The notes beneath the pieces were generated by a model, which was not told where the DNA came from, ran no database searches, and worked only from the letters and a program-made list of their open reading frames with translations. Shown one piece after another: positions 1 through 8,723 of a DNA stretch of 64,000 bases. A program made the translations under genes and the position numbers. Source of the stretch: Chloroflexota bacterium. GTDB lineage: Bacteria > Chloroflexota > Anaerolineae > Anaerolineales > Villigracilaceae. Numbering within the stretch: position 1 is the stretch's first letter; every line of letters begins with the position of its first letter. The stretch is from assembly GCA_016234535.1 (NCBI GenBank), contig JACRBH010000168.1, positions 1-64,000 on the forward strand, written 5' to 3'.

Positions 1-132
1 CCCAACGCACCCCCTTTGGACGGTTTGCTCCAACGCCAGTTCAACCAGATTGAAAAGGCTATGAAGGACTGGATGGCACAGGCTAATTTGACTATGAAAC
101 TTGACTCATTTGCATCAAGTTTTTCGCCTTAA
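1..132 (+). CDS. C-terminal fragment of an unidentified protein
   Basis: Frame 1 is open from the first base and ends at a TAA at 130-132, giving 43 residues (start PNAPPLDG, end FASSFSP). The rest of the gene lies outside the window. The fragment is soluble-looking, with a short amphipathic stretch (QFNQIEKAMKDWMAQ), and has no motif I recognise. It is probably the 3' end of a real gene because the codon use looks like the neighbours and a 190-base non-coding gap follows. No function can be assigned. Confidence 0.5.
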   Translation, partial: PNAPPLDGLLQRQFNQIEKAMKDWMAQANLTMKLDSFASSFSP

Positions 133-143
133 GCTTACTAATA

Positions 144-206
144 GGAATTGCCGCGATTCTTTCCCGCTTTAGGCCATCTGTGGCGGAGGTTGATCACGGC
201 AATTCC
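144..206. repeat. Inverted repeat, 10-bp perfect arms
   Basis: GGAATTGCCG at 144-153 is matched by CGGCAATTCC at 197-206. The 43-base interior is GC-rich. There is no T-run, so it is not a typical intrinsic terminator. It lies between the end of the first partial gene and the promoter of the hybrid kinase. Confidence 0.5.
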
Positions 207-221
207 CAGAGAGCCAAATAA

Positions 222-249
222 TTTGCAAAATAAATATTAGTGCTATACT
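222..249 (+). promoter_or_regulatory. Putative sigma70-like promoter of hybrid kinase
   Basis: TTTGCA at 222-227 and TATACT at 244-249 are 16 bases apart, in an AT-rich stretch about 75 bases before the kinase start. This is only motif resemblance. A small GGTGC/AGCAC hairpin lies in the leader. Confidence 0.35.
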
Positions 250-322
250 CGCTCTTATAAATCGTTCCCTATCGGGGGTGCTTTCCAGCACAAGAAGGAA
301 AAGCTTCATCACGGAGTAATGT

Positions 323-3300
323 ATGAGGACAGGAAAAAATACGACCTCCCTGCGTACAGCGCTGATCTATTTAGTATTTGGCAGTTTGTGGATTCTCGTT
401 TCAGACCAGGTTTTGACCTTCCTTGTCCCCCCATCTTCCCCCAACCACATTTTGATTCAAACCATAAAAGGCTGGCTGTTTGTCTTTGCAAGCGCCGGCC
501 TTATTTATCTCATTATACGTACTGACTTAAAGTCCCTGCAGGAAAGCGAGAAACAATTACATATACAAAGCGCCATGCTTGAAGCCGCGGCAAATGCCAT
601 CGTCATCACCGATGACAGGGGCGTAATCCAATGGGCAAACCCCGCCTTCACCAAACTAACCGGATACAATGTCATGGATGAAGCCCTGGGGAAAAATCCA
701 CGCGATCTGGTAAGGTCGGGCAAACAGGATCAAGTTTTTTACAAGGATATGTGGGACACCATCCTCACTGGAAAGGTCTGGCACGGTGAACTCGTCAACC
801 GCCGCAAAGACGGTACTCTTTATGACGAAGAGATGACCATTACTCCTGTCAGAAACGAAGCCGGTGAAATCGCGCATTTCATCGCGGTAAAGCAGGATAT
901 CACCGAGCGCAGGCAGGCGGAAAATTTACTGGGCGAGAGTGAAAAGCGTTTTCGCGCGATCTCCGAAGCGGCAGGTGACATGATCTTCGCCGTTACCCCG
1001 GAAGGCACGGTCAGTTATGTCAATGAAATCGCCTCACGGGTATTTGACACGGCGCCGCAAGAACTCATCGGGCGGAAACTGCACGATATCTTTCCGCCCG
1101 AAATATTTGCGCAGCAATGGAACAACCTGCAAAGGGTATTCGAGACGGGTGAGCCGCGCTATGAGGAATCAATCAGCCGCTTTCCTCAAGGCGATATCTG
1201 GCAAGGCACCTGGCTCACACCCCTGCGCGATCATAGCGGACGCATTGTCGCCATATTGGGCGATGCGCGCAATATAACAGAGCGCAAACAGGCGGAAGAA
1301 AAACTGCGTCAATCAGAGGCACGCTATCGTTCCCTTTTTGAGCAGACGCATGATGCGGTCTTTATCATGGATTTGGCGGGGAATCATATCTCGGCTAATC
1401 AACGGGGTGCTGATATGCTTGGTTATACATTGGATGAGGTCCAGAAACTGTCAGTTAGGGAAACGTCGGCTGAAATTACAAAAAGTGAAAATCTCATAAA
1501 ACGTCTGGCGGCTGGTGAACATATCCCCCCTTACGAGCGCCTGTTCCGAAAAAAGAATGGCGAAATCTTCCCGGTGGAAGTCAATGTTGAACTGGTGCGG
1601 GATGCGAATGGAAATTTTCTTCATATCCTAAGTGTAGTGCGTGACATCACCGAACGCAAACAGGCGGAGGAGAAGTTGCGCGAGAGTGAATTGCGTTATC
1701 GCAGCCTCTTCAACATCATGGATGAAGGCATGGCGATCAACGAGGCTGTTCTCGATGAAAACGGGGATGTGGTCGATTATATTATTTTGAGCGTTAACCC
1801 CGCCTTCGAAAAGCATTCGATCTACAAAACGGAGCTGGCCCTTGGAAAACGGGCCACTGATGTTTATCAAATGTCCCCTGAATACATCCGCGATTGGTGG
1901 AGGAGTCACTCACAAATACAGGGAGTGGCCCATACTGAAATGTATCATGAGCCGAGCAATCGCTGGTTCCATATCACCACCACCCCGCCCGAAGGAAAAC
2001 GCTTCGCCACGATTTTCACCGATATCACCAAGCGGAAACAGGATGAAGCGAAAATTTTACATATCAATCGCTTGTACGCCACAATCAGCCAGATCGATCA
2101 GGCGATTGTACGCGCAAAAGATCGTGACACTTTATTTGCGGAGATCTGCTCTGTGGCAATTGAGGAGGGAAAATTTCGCATGGCCTGGATAGGTCTGGTT
2201 GACGAGGTTGATGGGTTTGTCAGGCCGTCTGTTTTTGCCGGGGAGGAACAAGGTTATCTAACGAATGTAAGGATAGAAGTTCACGATCCGAGGTTGGGCG
2301 GCGGTCCAACCGGTCTGGCGATTCGTGAGGGGCGCTGTGTCATTTGTCAGGATATAGCCAACGATCTGCGCATGGCTCCATGGCGCGAACAAGCCATAAA
2401 GCGCGGTTATCGCTCATCGGCGGCTGTCCCAATTCGACAAAGGGGAAAGCCTGTCGGCGCATTTACAGTCTATGCGTCCGATCCAAATGGTTTTAGCGAT
2501 GACGATCAGAAGCTGCTGGATGAAATCGCACAGGATATTTCCTATGCGCTCGATTCGATAAATACCGAATCCCAACGCAAGCAGGCGGAGGAGGCGTTAA
2601 GTTTGAGCGAAGCCAATCTAAACCGCGCTCAGGCCATCGCTAGTATAGGCAGTTGGAATTTGGATATTGCACACAACATCCTCACCTGGTCTGCGGAAAC
2701 TTACCGCATCTTTGGTACCGCACCTGAAACGCCGCTTACCCTTGAATCCTTCCTCGCATACATTCATCCCAATGATCTGGACATTGTGAATCGTTCCTGG
2801 CAGGCCGCTTTACAAGGCGCGCCCTATGACGTTGAGCACCGCATCCTCGTGAAGGAACAGGTGAAGTGGGTGCGCGAGCGCGCCGAACTGGAGGCCGATG
2901 CAGATGGCAATCTCCTGCGCGGCATCGGCACGGTACAGGATATTACTGAACGCAAACAAGCGGAAGAAGCGTTGAGAACAAGCCGGGAGCGCTTCAAAAC
3001 CATGTTCGAGCAGGCGCCTTTGGGCATTGCCCTGGTCGATTCTCTCACGGGACATATCTACGAAGTCAACCCGCGCTACGCCGAGATCGCCGGCAGATCA
3101 ACGGCAGAGATATTAAATATTGACTGGATGCAGATCACTCACCCCGATGATATGCAGGCAGACCTGGATAGTATGGCTCTATTAAATTCAGGAAAGATAA
3201 ACGGATACCAGATGGAAAAACGTTATCTTCATCCAGACGGCACAGCCGTTTGGATCAACATGACGATTGCCCCATTGAGCGTGGAAGATAAAACCCATCC

Positions 3301-4576
3301 GCGTCATCTCTGCATGATAGAAAACATCACCGAGCGCAAGCAGGCGGAGGAGATGATCCGCCAATACGCCAGTGAATTGGAAATGCGCGTGGAGGAACGC
3401 ACCGCTGAACTGGTCCACGCCAACCGCGCCAAGGATGAATTCCTCGCAAACATGAGCCATGAATTACGCACACCGTTAAACGGTATATTGGGGTTCTCTG
3501 AAACGCTTTTGGCGGGGGTACGCGGTCCGATCAATGAAAAACAGGAACAGGCATTGCAAATGATCCAATCCAGCGGGGAACATCTTTTGGGATTGATCAA
3601 CGACATTTTGGATGTCTCCAAGATCGAGTCCGGTAAATTTGAGATTCATCCCGAAACCATCGAAGTGAATGAGATATGCCAGGCGAGTTTGGTGTTTATC
3701 AAGCATCTGGCGGAAAAAAAATCCATCACTGTGGAATACTCATCCTCGCCGGCCGCTTCCACGATTCTGGCGGATCCAAAACGCCTCAAACAGATCCTCG
3801 TCAACTTGCTGAACAACGCTGTGAAATTCACCCCTGAAAACGGGACGATAAAACTCACAGTGCGGGATCAGGCCAAAGAAGGTCTGATGCGGTTTTCCAT
3901 CTCAGATACCGGCATTGGCATTACGCCTGAAAACCTTCAAAGATTATTCAAACCCTTTGTACAGGTGGATAGCAGTTTATCCCGCCAAAACGAAGGTACG
4001 GGATTGGGATTGACCCTCGTGAAAAAACTGGTTGAAATGCACGGCGGAAGTGTGGACGTGGAAAGTGAAGTTGGCGCGGGCAGTCAGTTTTCTTTTACCC
4101 TTCCGTGGATTCAAGCGACCGAAGATAACGATACAGGTGGTTCACCCGGCGCTGAACGTGAAAAATCCGATCCAAAAATAACTGCGGAGTCGTCAGGATA
4201 TGGCAGGATCCTGCTGGCGGATGATAATGAATCCAATGCGATGATCATCCAGGATTACTTTGAAAACAGCGGCTATAAAGTATTCGTGGCTTATGATGGC
4301 GGGGAAGTGCTTTCAAAAGCGGAGGAGGTTTCGCCGGATATCATTTTGATGGATGTACAGATGCCTCATGTCAATGGCTTCGAGGCAACCCGCCGCCTCC
4401 GCTCCGACCCTCGGTTTGCCACTGTTCCGATTATCGCTCTCACCGCCTTTGCCATGCCCGGTGACCGCGAGCGTTGTCTCGCGGCAGGCATGAACGAATA
4501 CCTGAGCAAGCCCGTCAAGTTAAAAGAACTCAAGCAAATGATCGAAAAGTTTTTGGATCGTTCATTAAGCGAATAG
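323..4576 (+). CDS. Membrane-bound multi-PAS/GAF hybrid sensor histidine kinase
   Basis: This 1417-aa sensor kinase has two predicted membrane helices near residues 12-31 and 48-65. They are followed by about four PAS/PAC units, each closing with a DITERKQAE-like linker, then a GAF domain (~585-750) and two more PAS units (~760-1015). A HisKA domain follows with the phospho-accepting His1046 in NMSHELRTPLNG. Next comes a HATPase_c domain with DTGIGI and GTGLGL boxes, and a C-terminal receiver domain (~1293-1410) whose acceptor is Asp1344 in ILMDVQMP. The start at 323 is supported by ACGGAG six bases upstream; the ATG at 319 is in another frame. It stands alone, with no response regulator beside it, so phosphotransfer to a distant Hpt or regulator is likely. 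The signals sensed cannot be read from sequence. The family assignment is certain. Confidence 0.96.
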   Translation: MRTGKNTTSLRTALIYLVFGSLWILVSDQVLTFLVPPSSPNHILIQTIKGWLFVFASAGLIYLIIRTDLKSLQESEKQLHIQSAMLEAAANAIVITDDRGVIQWANPAFTKLTGYNVMDEALGKNPRDLVRSGKQDQVFYKDMWDTILTGKVWHGELVNRRKDGTLYDEEMTITPVRNEAGEIAHFIAVKQDITERRQAENLLGESEKRFRAISEAAGDMIFAVTPEGTVSYVNEIASRVFDTAPQELIGRKLHDIFPPEIFAQQWNNLQRVFETGEPRYEESISRFPQGDIWQGTWLTPLRDHSGRIVAILGDARNITERKQAEEKLRQSEARYRSLFEQTHDAVFIMDLAGNHISANQRGADMLGYTLDEVQKLSVRETSAEITKSENLIKRLAAGEHIPPYERLFRKKNGEIFPVEVNVELVRDANGNFLHILSVVRDITERKQAEEKLRESELRYRSLFNIMDEGMAINEAVLDENGDVVDYIILSVNPAFEKHSIYKTELALGKRATDVYQMSPEYIRDWWRSHSQIQGVAHTEMYHEPSNRWFHITTTPPEGKRFATIFTDITKRKQDEAKILHINRLYATISQIDQAIVRAKDRDTLFAEICSVAIEEGKFRMAWIGLVDEVDGFVRPSVFAGEEQGYLTNVRIEVHDPRLGGGPTGLAIREGRCVICQDIANDLRMAPWREQAIKRGYRSSAAVPIRQRGKPVGAFTVYASDPNGFSDDDQKLLDEIAQDISYALDSINTESQRKQAEEALSLSEANLNRAQAIASIGSWNLDIAHNILTWSAETYRIFGTAPETPLTLESFLAYIHPNDLDIVNRSWQAALQGAPYDVEHRILVKEQVKWVRERAELEADADGNLLRGIGTVQDITERKQAEEALRTSRERFKTMFEQAPLGIALVDSLTGHIYEVNPRYAEIAGRSTAEILNIDWMQITHPDDMQADLDSMALLNSGKINGYQMEKRYLHPDGTAVWINMTIAPLSVEDKTHPRHLCMIENITERKQAEEMIRQYASELEMRVEERTAELVHANRAKDEFLANMSHELRTPLNGILGFSETLLAGVRGPINEKQEQALQMIQSSGEHLLGLINDILDVSKIESGKFEIHPETIEVNEICQASLVFIKHLAEKKSITVEYSSSPAASTILADPKRLKQILVNLLNNAVKFTPENGTIKLTVRDQAKEGLMRFSISDTGIGITPENLQRLFKPFVQVDSSLSRQNEGTGLGLTLVKKLVEMHGGSVDVESEVGAGSQFSFTLPWIQATEDNDTGGSPGAEREKSDPKITAESSGYGRILLADDNESNAMIIQDYFENSGYKVFVAYDGGEVLSKAEEVSPDIILMDVQMPHVNGFEATRRLRSDPRFATVPIIALTAFAMPGDRERCLAAGMNEYLSKPVKLKELKQMIEKFLDRSLSE

Positions 4577-4634
4577 TTATTGGACGGCAGACGGTGATAT
4601 TCCGTCTGAAAAGTAGAACATCTGGCAGCAAAAC

Positions 4635-4674
4635 AAAAAGCAACTCCTGACCTCAAAAATCAGGAGTTGCTTTT
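4635..4674 (+). terminator. Rho-independent terminator after the hybrid kinase
   Basis: A near-perfect hairpin (AAAAGCAACTCCTGA paired with TCAGGAGTTGCTTTT) sits 58 bases after the kinase stop. The flanking A- and T-runs would let it work in both directions, but the minus-strand permease downstream ends at 4743, so it may serve both convergent genes. Confidence 0.85.
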
Positions 4675-4679
4675 ATGTG

Positions 4680-4735
4680 TTTACTTGTTTACCTGTTTAC
4701 TTGTCTACTTATCTACCTATCTACTTGTTTACTGG
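4680..4735. repeat. Seven tandem 8-bp units (TYTACYTR)
   Basis: Seven back-to-back octamers can be read: TTTACTTG, TTTACCTG, TTTACTTG, TCTACTTA, TCTACCTA, TCTACTTG, TTTACTGG. The period is exactly 8, not a multiple of 3. The same unit in reverse complement (GGTAAACA) recurs at 28731-28762 and 43988-44019. Confidence 0.85.
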
Positions 4736-4742
4736 CTCTCCC

Positions 4743-5597
4743 CTAATAATTCGTTGTGTGATCGATCAAACCGCGTTCACGCGCAATGGCATCGCAATAT
4801 CGAAAGACCTGTACGCTGATTACTCCAAAGAAGATGCTTAATCCAAGCATGATTCCAAGGATTTCCATATTGGTAAAGTTAGAGAGGGTTGGAAAAGCCT
4901 GCGCCACATTCCCAACCAGTGACCGCCTTAATAGCTCAAGCCAATAAGTCGTTGGCATGAAATAACCAATCGGACGCAGCCACTCAGGCAATACGTCCAA
5001 TGGAAAGACCGCGCCGCTGAAAATATACAACGCGCCCGCGGTCGCTTCGCCGATAAAGCCCTCGTGGCGGGCAACCGTCAACGTGACACCAGCCAACAGC
5101 AGGCCCAGAAGCGCAAGCATCACCACGCCAAGGATCAAAGTCACGAGGAAGAGTCCCCAGTTGATTTCCGCAAGTTTCAACGGGACTTTCAGAAACAGCA
5201 CGCCCGCAACGATGGTAATGAACACTGCAATTGAGCCGGTGATAAAACGCGCCACGCCGCGTCCCAAAAGATAGACGGGAATATAGATAGGCGCAATGTA
5301 CATGTATTTCAAAGTCTTATAATGCTCGCGGTCGTCCACCACCGCCCATGAGACGCCCGTCATCACTGCGCCGACGTAAATGTAGAACGCGTTGCCGAGA
5401 TAAATGTACGGGAACAGCGGTGTGTTGAAATTCCCGCCCGAGATGATGCCGTACATGATGACCAAAATCGCCGCGCCTGAAAGCGGCTTGACGATGGAAT
5501 AGATCGCGAACAGGAATGGGTCTGTCCAGTTGGATTCGATCAGCCAGCCCAGCCAGGCCGCCATGCGGAACGAACGCCATGATGTTGATGTTTGCAT
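4743..5597 (-). CDS. ABC-2 type transporter permease (second permease of the exporter)
   Basis: This 284-aa integral membrane protein has about six predicted helices and is of the ABC-2 (NatB/DrrB-like) permease type. It would form half of the membrane channel of an ATP-driven exporter with the permease and ATPase encoded just upstream on the same strand. I start it at the ATG at 5597 (MQTSTSWRSF), preceded by CGGAG. The 17 extra codons in the ORF track are encoded by the palindromic repeat at 5612-5708 and are unlikely to be translated. The C-terminal half has the usual FSGAVFPLDVLPEW segment before the last helices. The transported substrate is unknown. Confidence 0.88.
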   Translation of the reverse strand: MQTSTSWRSFRMAAWLGWLIESNWTDPFLFAIYSIVKPLSGAAILVIMYGIISGGNFNTPLFPYIYLGNAFYIYVGAVMTGVSWAVVDDREHYKTLKYMYIAPIYIPVYLLGRGVARFITGSIAVFITIVAGVLFLKVPLKLAEINWGLFLVTLILGVVMLALLGLLLAGVTLTVARHEGFIGEATAGALYIFSGAVFPLDVLPEWLRPIGYFMPTTYWLELLRRSLVGNVAQAFPTLSNFTNMEILGIMLGLSIFFGVISVQVFRYCDAIARERGLIDHTTNY

Positions 5598-5611
5598 AAT
5601 TTCTCCGTTTC

Positions 5612-5708
5612 CGTCATTGCGAGGGCGATGTTTTTCCGCCCGAAGCAATCTCCAACTTAATCATGAGATTGCTTCGTCGCTCACTTTCGTTCGCTCCTCG
5701 CAATGACG
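5612..5708. repeat. Palindromic repeat, family R1 (copy a)
   Basis: This 97-bp element runs from CGTCATTGCGAGGGCG to CTCCTCGCAATGACG with inner arms GAAGCAATCTC and GAGATTGCTTC. It separates the two ABC-2 permease genes. It belongs to a family with ten recognisable members in this window. Confidence 0.85.
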
Positions 5709-5710
5709 TG

Positions 5711-6604
5711 CTACCTTCGACTCTCAGTAATTCTTCCTTCTCTCACAGCAATCTTCTCGACATAAGCCAGCAAAACTTTTGCTGTTGCCACAAAGACCAC
5801 TGACAGAATCGCGAGAAGCAGAATTTCCAATTGAACATTCAGGAAACCAAATTTGAAACCTGACGGAAAAACAAGCTGACGCATCGCATCCATGCCGAGC
5901 GTTAGCGGAATGATGGAAGCGCCCGCCGCAACACAAAACGGCAGCGTCTTGATCGGGAAATAAAACCCAGAAGCGAGGAAGAGAGGATCCTGCGCGAGGT
6001 TTGCCATGTGCCAAGCTTCACGCCCAAACAGCAGGAACGCCGAAGCCATCATCATGCCCAATCCGTACAAGGCAACCATTGCCAGCATGAAGACCGAAAG
6101 CAATTGAAGGTAACTTGTCACTTCATAAGTGACACCGAACATGAACGAACCCAGCAAGGTCACAGCGACGGCGCGCATGGCGGTCGCCAGCATTCCGCCC
6201 AGCGCCATGCCAAGCAAAATCGCCATCATCGAATTCGGAGCCATGATGTACAGCGCAAGATTGCCCTGCTCCTTCTCCCAATACAACTGGCTCGACATGC
6301 TCCACAGCACATTCATCCAGAACGCAGTCATCGCGCCGCCCATCACCACGAAGCCAATATATTCCTCGGGCGCATTCAACGCGCGGTACACCAGCACATA
6401 CGCGATCACGCCCAGCATCGGCATGACCACGTCAAACACCAGCCACGAGACTTCACGCTGCTGCCCGATCAAACGCGGATAGGCGCGGGCGATGATGGTC
6501 TTCAAAAATAATCGCCAGCCAATATCCTTGCGCGAATATTTGCTCTGTACTGCGAGATTTATCTCGCCTTCTCGCGAAATGAATTTCGCGTTACGTGGAT
6601 TCAT
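5711..6604 (-). CDS. ABC-2 type transporter permease (first permease)
   Basis: This 297-aa protein has about six membrane helices and looks like an ABC-2 family permease (DrrB/NodJ type). The start chosen is the ATG at 6604 (MNPRNAKFIS), which overlaps the 3' end of the ATPase gene by 14 bases and has GGAGGAG just upstream. This indicates translational coupling. The longer ORF in the track starts inside the ATPase gene without support. It is expected to pair with the permease at 4743-5597 as a heterodimeric channel. Nothing in the sequence identifies the substrate. Confidence 0.88.
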   Translation of the reverse strand: MNPRNAKFISREGEINLAVQSKYSRKDIGWRLFLKTIIARAYPRLIGQQREVSWLVFDVVMPMLGVIAYVLVYRALNAPEEYIGFVVMGGAMTAFWMNVLWSMSSQLYWEKEQGNLALYIMAPNSMMAILLGMALGGMLATAMRAVAVTLLGSFMFGVTYEVTSYLQLLSVFMLAMVALYGLGMMMASAFLLFGREAWHMANLAQDPLFLASGFYFPIKTLPFCVAAGASIIPLTLGMDAMRQLVFPSGFKFGFLNVQLEILLLAILSVVFVATAKVLLAYVEKIAVREGRITESRR

Positions 6605-7604
6605 TTGACTCCTCCTCCGCCATGCTGCGCCCCACCAAATCAACAAACACATCTTCGAGCGTCGGCTGGCGTTTGTTGAGATTCATCACCTTGATATCTT
6701 TTTGCGCAAACAGATTGAAGACTCGCGCCAATGCGGATTCTTCCACGAGCGACAACTTCCAACGCGCGCCGTCTTCGATGTCGGTCAGCGCGGCTTTCTT
6801 AACTTCGGGCTGGGACTCCATCATTGGCAGAGTCAACCCGTTGAGCGGACTCGTCTCGATCTCGAAAGTCACATCCTTTTGCAGGCGCTGTTTCAAGGCT
6901 GTCGGCGTATCGCAGGCGAGAACCTTTCCCTTGTTGATGATGGCAACGCGGTCACATAACTCGTCCGCTTCGACCATGTAATGGGTGGTCAGCAGGAGCG
7001 TGCGTTCCCTGTCTGCTTTCAGCCATTCGATGATGAACTTGCGCACATCGCGTGACGCGCCGACGTCAAGCCCGAGTGTCGGCTCATCGAGGAATAAGAC
7101 TTCGGGGTCGGTGAGAAATCCGCGCACGATGTTCATCTTCTGGCGCAGGCCTGTCGAAAGGTCAGATGACTTCGTGTGCATACGATCTTTCATGCCGACC
7201 ATTTCAAGCAAGGCTTCAATTCGTTCATTGGCTTCCTTCGAGGGCGCGCCATAGAACTGAGAGAACATCCACAGATTCTCTTTGACGGTGAGCAGTCCAT
7301 AGCCCGATGACTCGCCGCCTGAGACCATGTTGATGCGCGGGCGCACGAGGTCAGGCTCTCGGTTCACGTCTGCTCCTGCAACGCGCGCCCAGCCCGAGGT
7401 CGGGGAAAGAAGCGTGGTCAGCACTTTGATCAGAGTTGTTTTGCCAGCGCCGTTCGGTCCCAAGAGTCCGAACAATTCTCCGCGTTGAACTGTCAAGTTG
7501 ACATCCTGTAAAGCAATTAATTCTTTGCGTGTTTCTTTCTTACTGCCTCTGAGTTTATAGATACGTCCGAGGTTTTGTGTTTCAATTGCAAGTGTATTGG
7601 ACAT
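6591..7604 (-). CDS. ABC-2 type exporter ATP-binding protein (DrrA/NatA-like)
   Basis: This 337-aa cytoplasmic ATPase energises the two permeases encoded downstream. It has a Walker A (GPNGAGKTT), a signature loop in the divergent form LSTGLRQKM, a Walker B (VLFLDEPTLGLD) and an H-loop (LLTTHYMVEA). The C-terminal extension after about residue 230 and the closing PTLEDVFVDLVGR motif are typical of the DrrA/CcmA-like export subfamily that works with ABC-2 permeases. The start has AGGAG six bases upstream. It is the first gene of a three-gene minus-strand operon. Drug, lipid or polysaccharide export are all possible. Confidence 0.93.
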   Translation of the reverse strand: MSNTLAIETQNLGRIYKLRGSKKETRKELIALQDVNLTVQRGELFGLLGPNGAGKTTLIKVLTTLLSPTSGWARVAGADVNREPDLVRPRINMVSGGESSGYGLLTVKENLWMFSQFYGAPSKEANERIEALLEMVGMKDRMHTKSSDLSTGLRQKMNIVRGFLTDPEVLFLDEPTLGLDVGASRDVRKFIIEWLKADRERTLLLTTHYMVEADELCDRVAIINKGKVLACDTPTALKQRLQKDVTFEIETSPLNGLTLPMMESQPEVKKAALTDIEDGARWKLSLVEESALARVFNLFAQKDIKVMNLNKRQPTLEDVFVDLVGRSMAEEESNEST

Positions 7605-7740
7605 GTTTCTCCTGAGAAAAGGTTAATAAAATACGTTGTGCAATCGTTTGATTGGCGTAGGGTGGGCGTCAAGCATGATTTGATGACGCATGATAAAGTT
7701 ACGGGTGTAAGGTGATTTCTCTTCTCCTCCTTTGTAAGAA

Positions 7741-7773
7741 GAAAGAGCCAGGGTAGGCGACCCCGGCTCTTTC
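7741..7773 (-). terminator. Strong hairpin, possible attenuator in the exporter leader
   Basis: GAAAGAGCC (7741-7749) pairs with GGCTCTTTC (7765-7773), with a further GGG/CCC inside. Read on the minus strand, the stem is followed by TTCTTAC, a weak U-rich tail, and lies about 137 bases before the ATPase start. No gene upstream needs a terminator here, so leader attenuation is possible. Confidence 0.35.
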
Positions 7774-7840
7774 GATTCTAGGAGACAGGGTCAGTAGAAT
7801 GTACGTTCTATTTTACTACGATTCAATTTCCTGCTTGTAA

Positions 7841-7899
7841 GGGCGACCCTTGCCTGTTAATCAGGAAGCCAGGCGTTAGGTGGGCGGGTCGCCCCTACG
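7841..7899. repeat. GC-rich palindromic repeat (GTAGGGGCGACCC family)
   Basis: GTAAGGGCGACCC on the left mirrors GGGTCGCCCCTAC on the right, with further imperfect pairing inside. It resembles the GTAGGGGCGGGGT/ACCCCGCCCC palindromes at 14287-14311 and 33838-33866. Confidence 0.6.
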
Positions 7900-7923
7900 A
7901 TTACTTCGGGTAAAATACCCATC

Positions 7924-8655
7924 ATGTCCAACGAAAAAGAATACCTCCCAAAAATTGCGATGTCCATCATAGCGCACCCTGACGATCAGGATTTTACGAT
8001 TGCGGGCACTTTAGCGAAATGGGCCAAAGCGGGATGCAAAGTCATCTCCGTGCTTATCACCAGCGGCGATTCAGGCTCGAACGATGTGACCAAAGGCGCT
8101 GATTACAAACCAGTTTTGGCGAAACTGCGCGAAGCAGAACAACAAGCCGCGAACGCTGTGCTTGGCATCAGTGAAACTGTTTTCCTGCATTATCCAGATG
8201 GAGAACTCGTCGCGAGTCTGGCATTACGCAAAGAGTTGACTCGCCTCATCCGCATTTACAAGCCTGACGTAGTCGTCACAGGCGACCCTTCGGGCTGGTT
8301 CTACGGGAACGGATATATCAATCACCCTGACCATCGCGCCGCCGCAGAAGCCGCCACGTATGCGGTCTTCCCGTCAGCTGGGACAAGGCTCATTTTCACC
8401 GACCTGCTCGAAGCGGGGTATGAACCGCATGACGTCAAGCGTTTATACATTCATGGCAACGAAAAATCCGATACATGGGTGGACATTAGCGAGACGATTG
8501 ACATCAAGATCGAAGCGTTGAAGAAACACGTCAGCCAGTCGGATACGCATGAGGTTGATAAATGGATTCGTGAGTGGGCGAATGAAGAAGGCAAGGAAAA
8601 AGGCCTCGAATTCGCCGAGGCCTTTCGCGTGATGATTTTGAAAAGTGAGGAGTGA
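7924..8655 (+). CDS. PIG-L family (LmbE-like) deacetylase
   Basis: This 243-aa protein belongs to the PIG-L/LmbE superfamily, zinc enzymes that remove N-acetyl groups from amino sugars such as GlcNAc conjugates. The first metal motif AHPDD is at residues 17-21 and the second, HPDHRAAAEA, follows near residue 138; both are complete, so it should be active. No signal peptide is present, so it acts in the cytoplasm. The ATG at 7924 has no strong Shine-Dalgarno. The C-terminal region is rich in Glu and Lys (EEGKEKGLEFAEAFRV). Members of this family take part in mycothiol, bacillithiol, GPI-like and antibiotic pathways; none of these can be chosen from the neighbours. Confidence 0.93.
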   Translation: MSNEKEYLPKIAMSIIAHPDDQDFTIAGTLAKWAKAGCKVISVLITSGDSGSNDVTKGADYKPVLAKLREAEQQAANAVLGISETVFLHYPDGELVASLALRKELTRLIRIYKPDVVVTGDPSGWFYGNGYINHPDHRAAAEAATYAVFPSAGTRLIFTDLLEAGYEPHDVKRLYIHGNEKSDTWVDISETIDIKIEALKKHVSQSDTHEVDKWIREWANEEGKEKGLEFAEAFRVMILKSEE

Positions 8656-8658
8656 TGT

Positions 8659-8717
8659 TGTAGCGCGACATTTATGTCGCCTTGCGAAAAAAAACGCTAA
8701 ATAATTGTCGCGCTACA
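8659..8717. repeat. Palindromic element TGTAGCGCGACA...TGTCGCGCTACA
   Basis: Twelve-base perfect arms at 8659-8670 and 8706-8717 enclose 35 bases. It lies between the convergent PIG-L and lipid-kinase-like genes. It could fold as a hairpin in either transcript but lacks a T-run. Confidence 0.7.
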
Positions 8718-8723
8718 GGTTAT

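Larger units (their letters stand above)
7605..7923. other. 319-bp divergent intergenic region with two hairpins
   Basis: This gap lies between the divergent exporter operon and the PIG-L gene. It holds a strong hairpin at 7741-7773 and a GC-rich palindromic repeat at about 7841-7899. No ORF with a credible start was seen. Promoters for both directions must lie here, but none is close enough to consensus to call. Confidence 0.6.

Noticed and set aside
250-322. Possible riboswitch in the hybrid kinase leader
   Set aside because: Only a small 5-bp hairpin is present. No known riboswitch core was recognised.
4680-4735. Possible CRISPR array
   Set aside because: The repeats are 8 bp with no spacers and no cas genes.
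6008-6511. Long plus-strand ORF rich in His and Gln over the ABC-2 permease gene
   Set aside because: It is the complement of a clear permease frame with a coupled start. The odd composition is what the opposite strand of a GC-biased gene gives.
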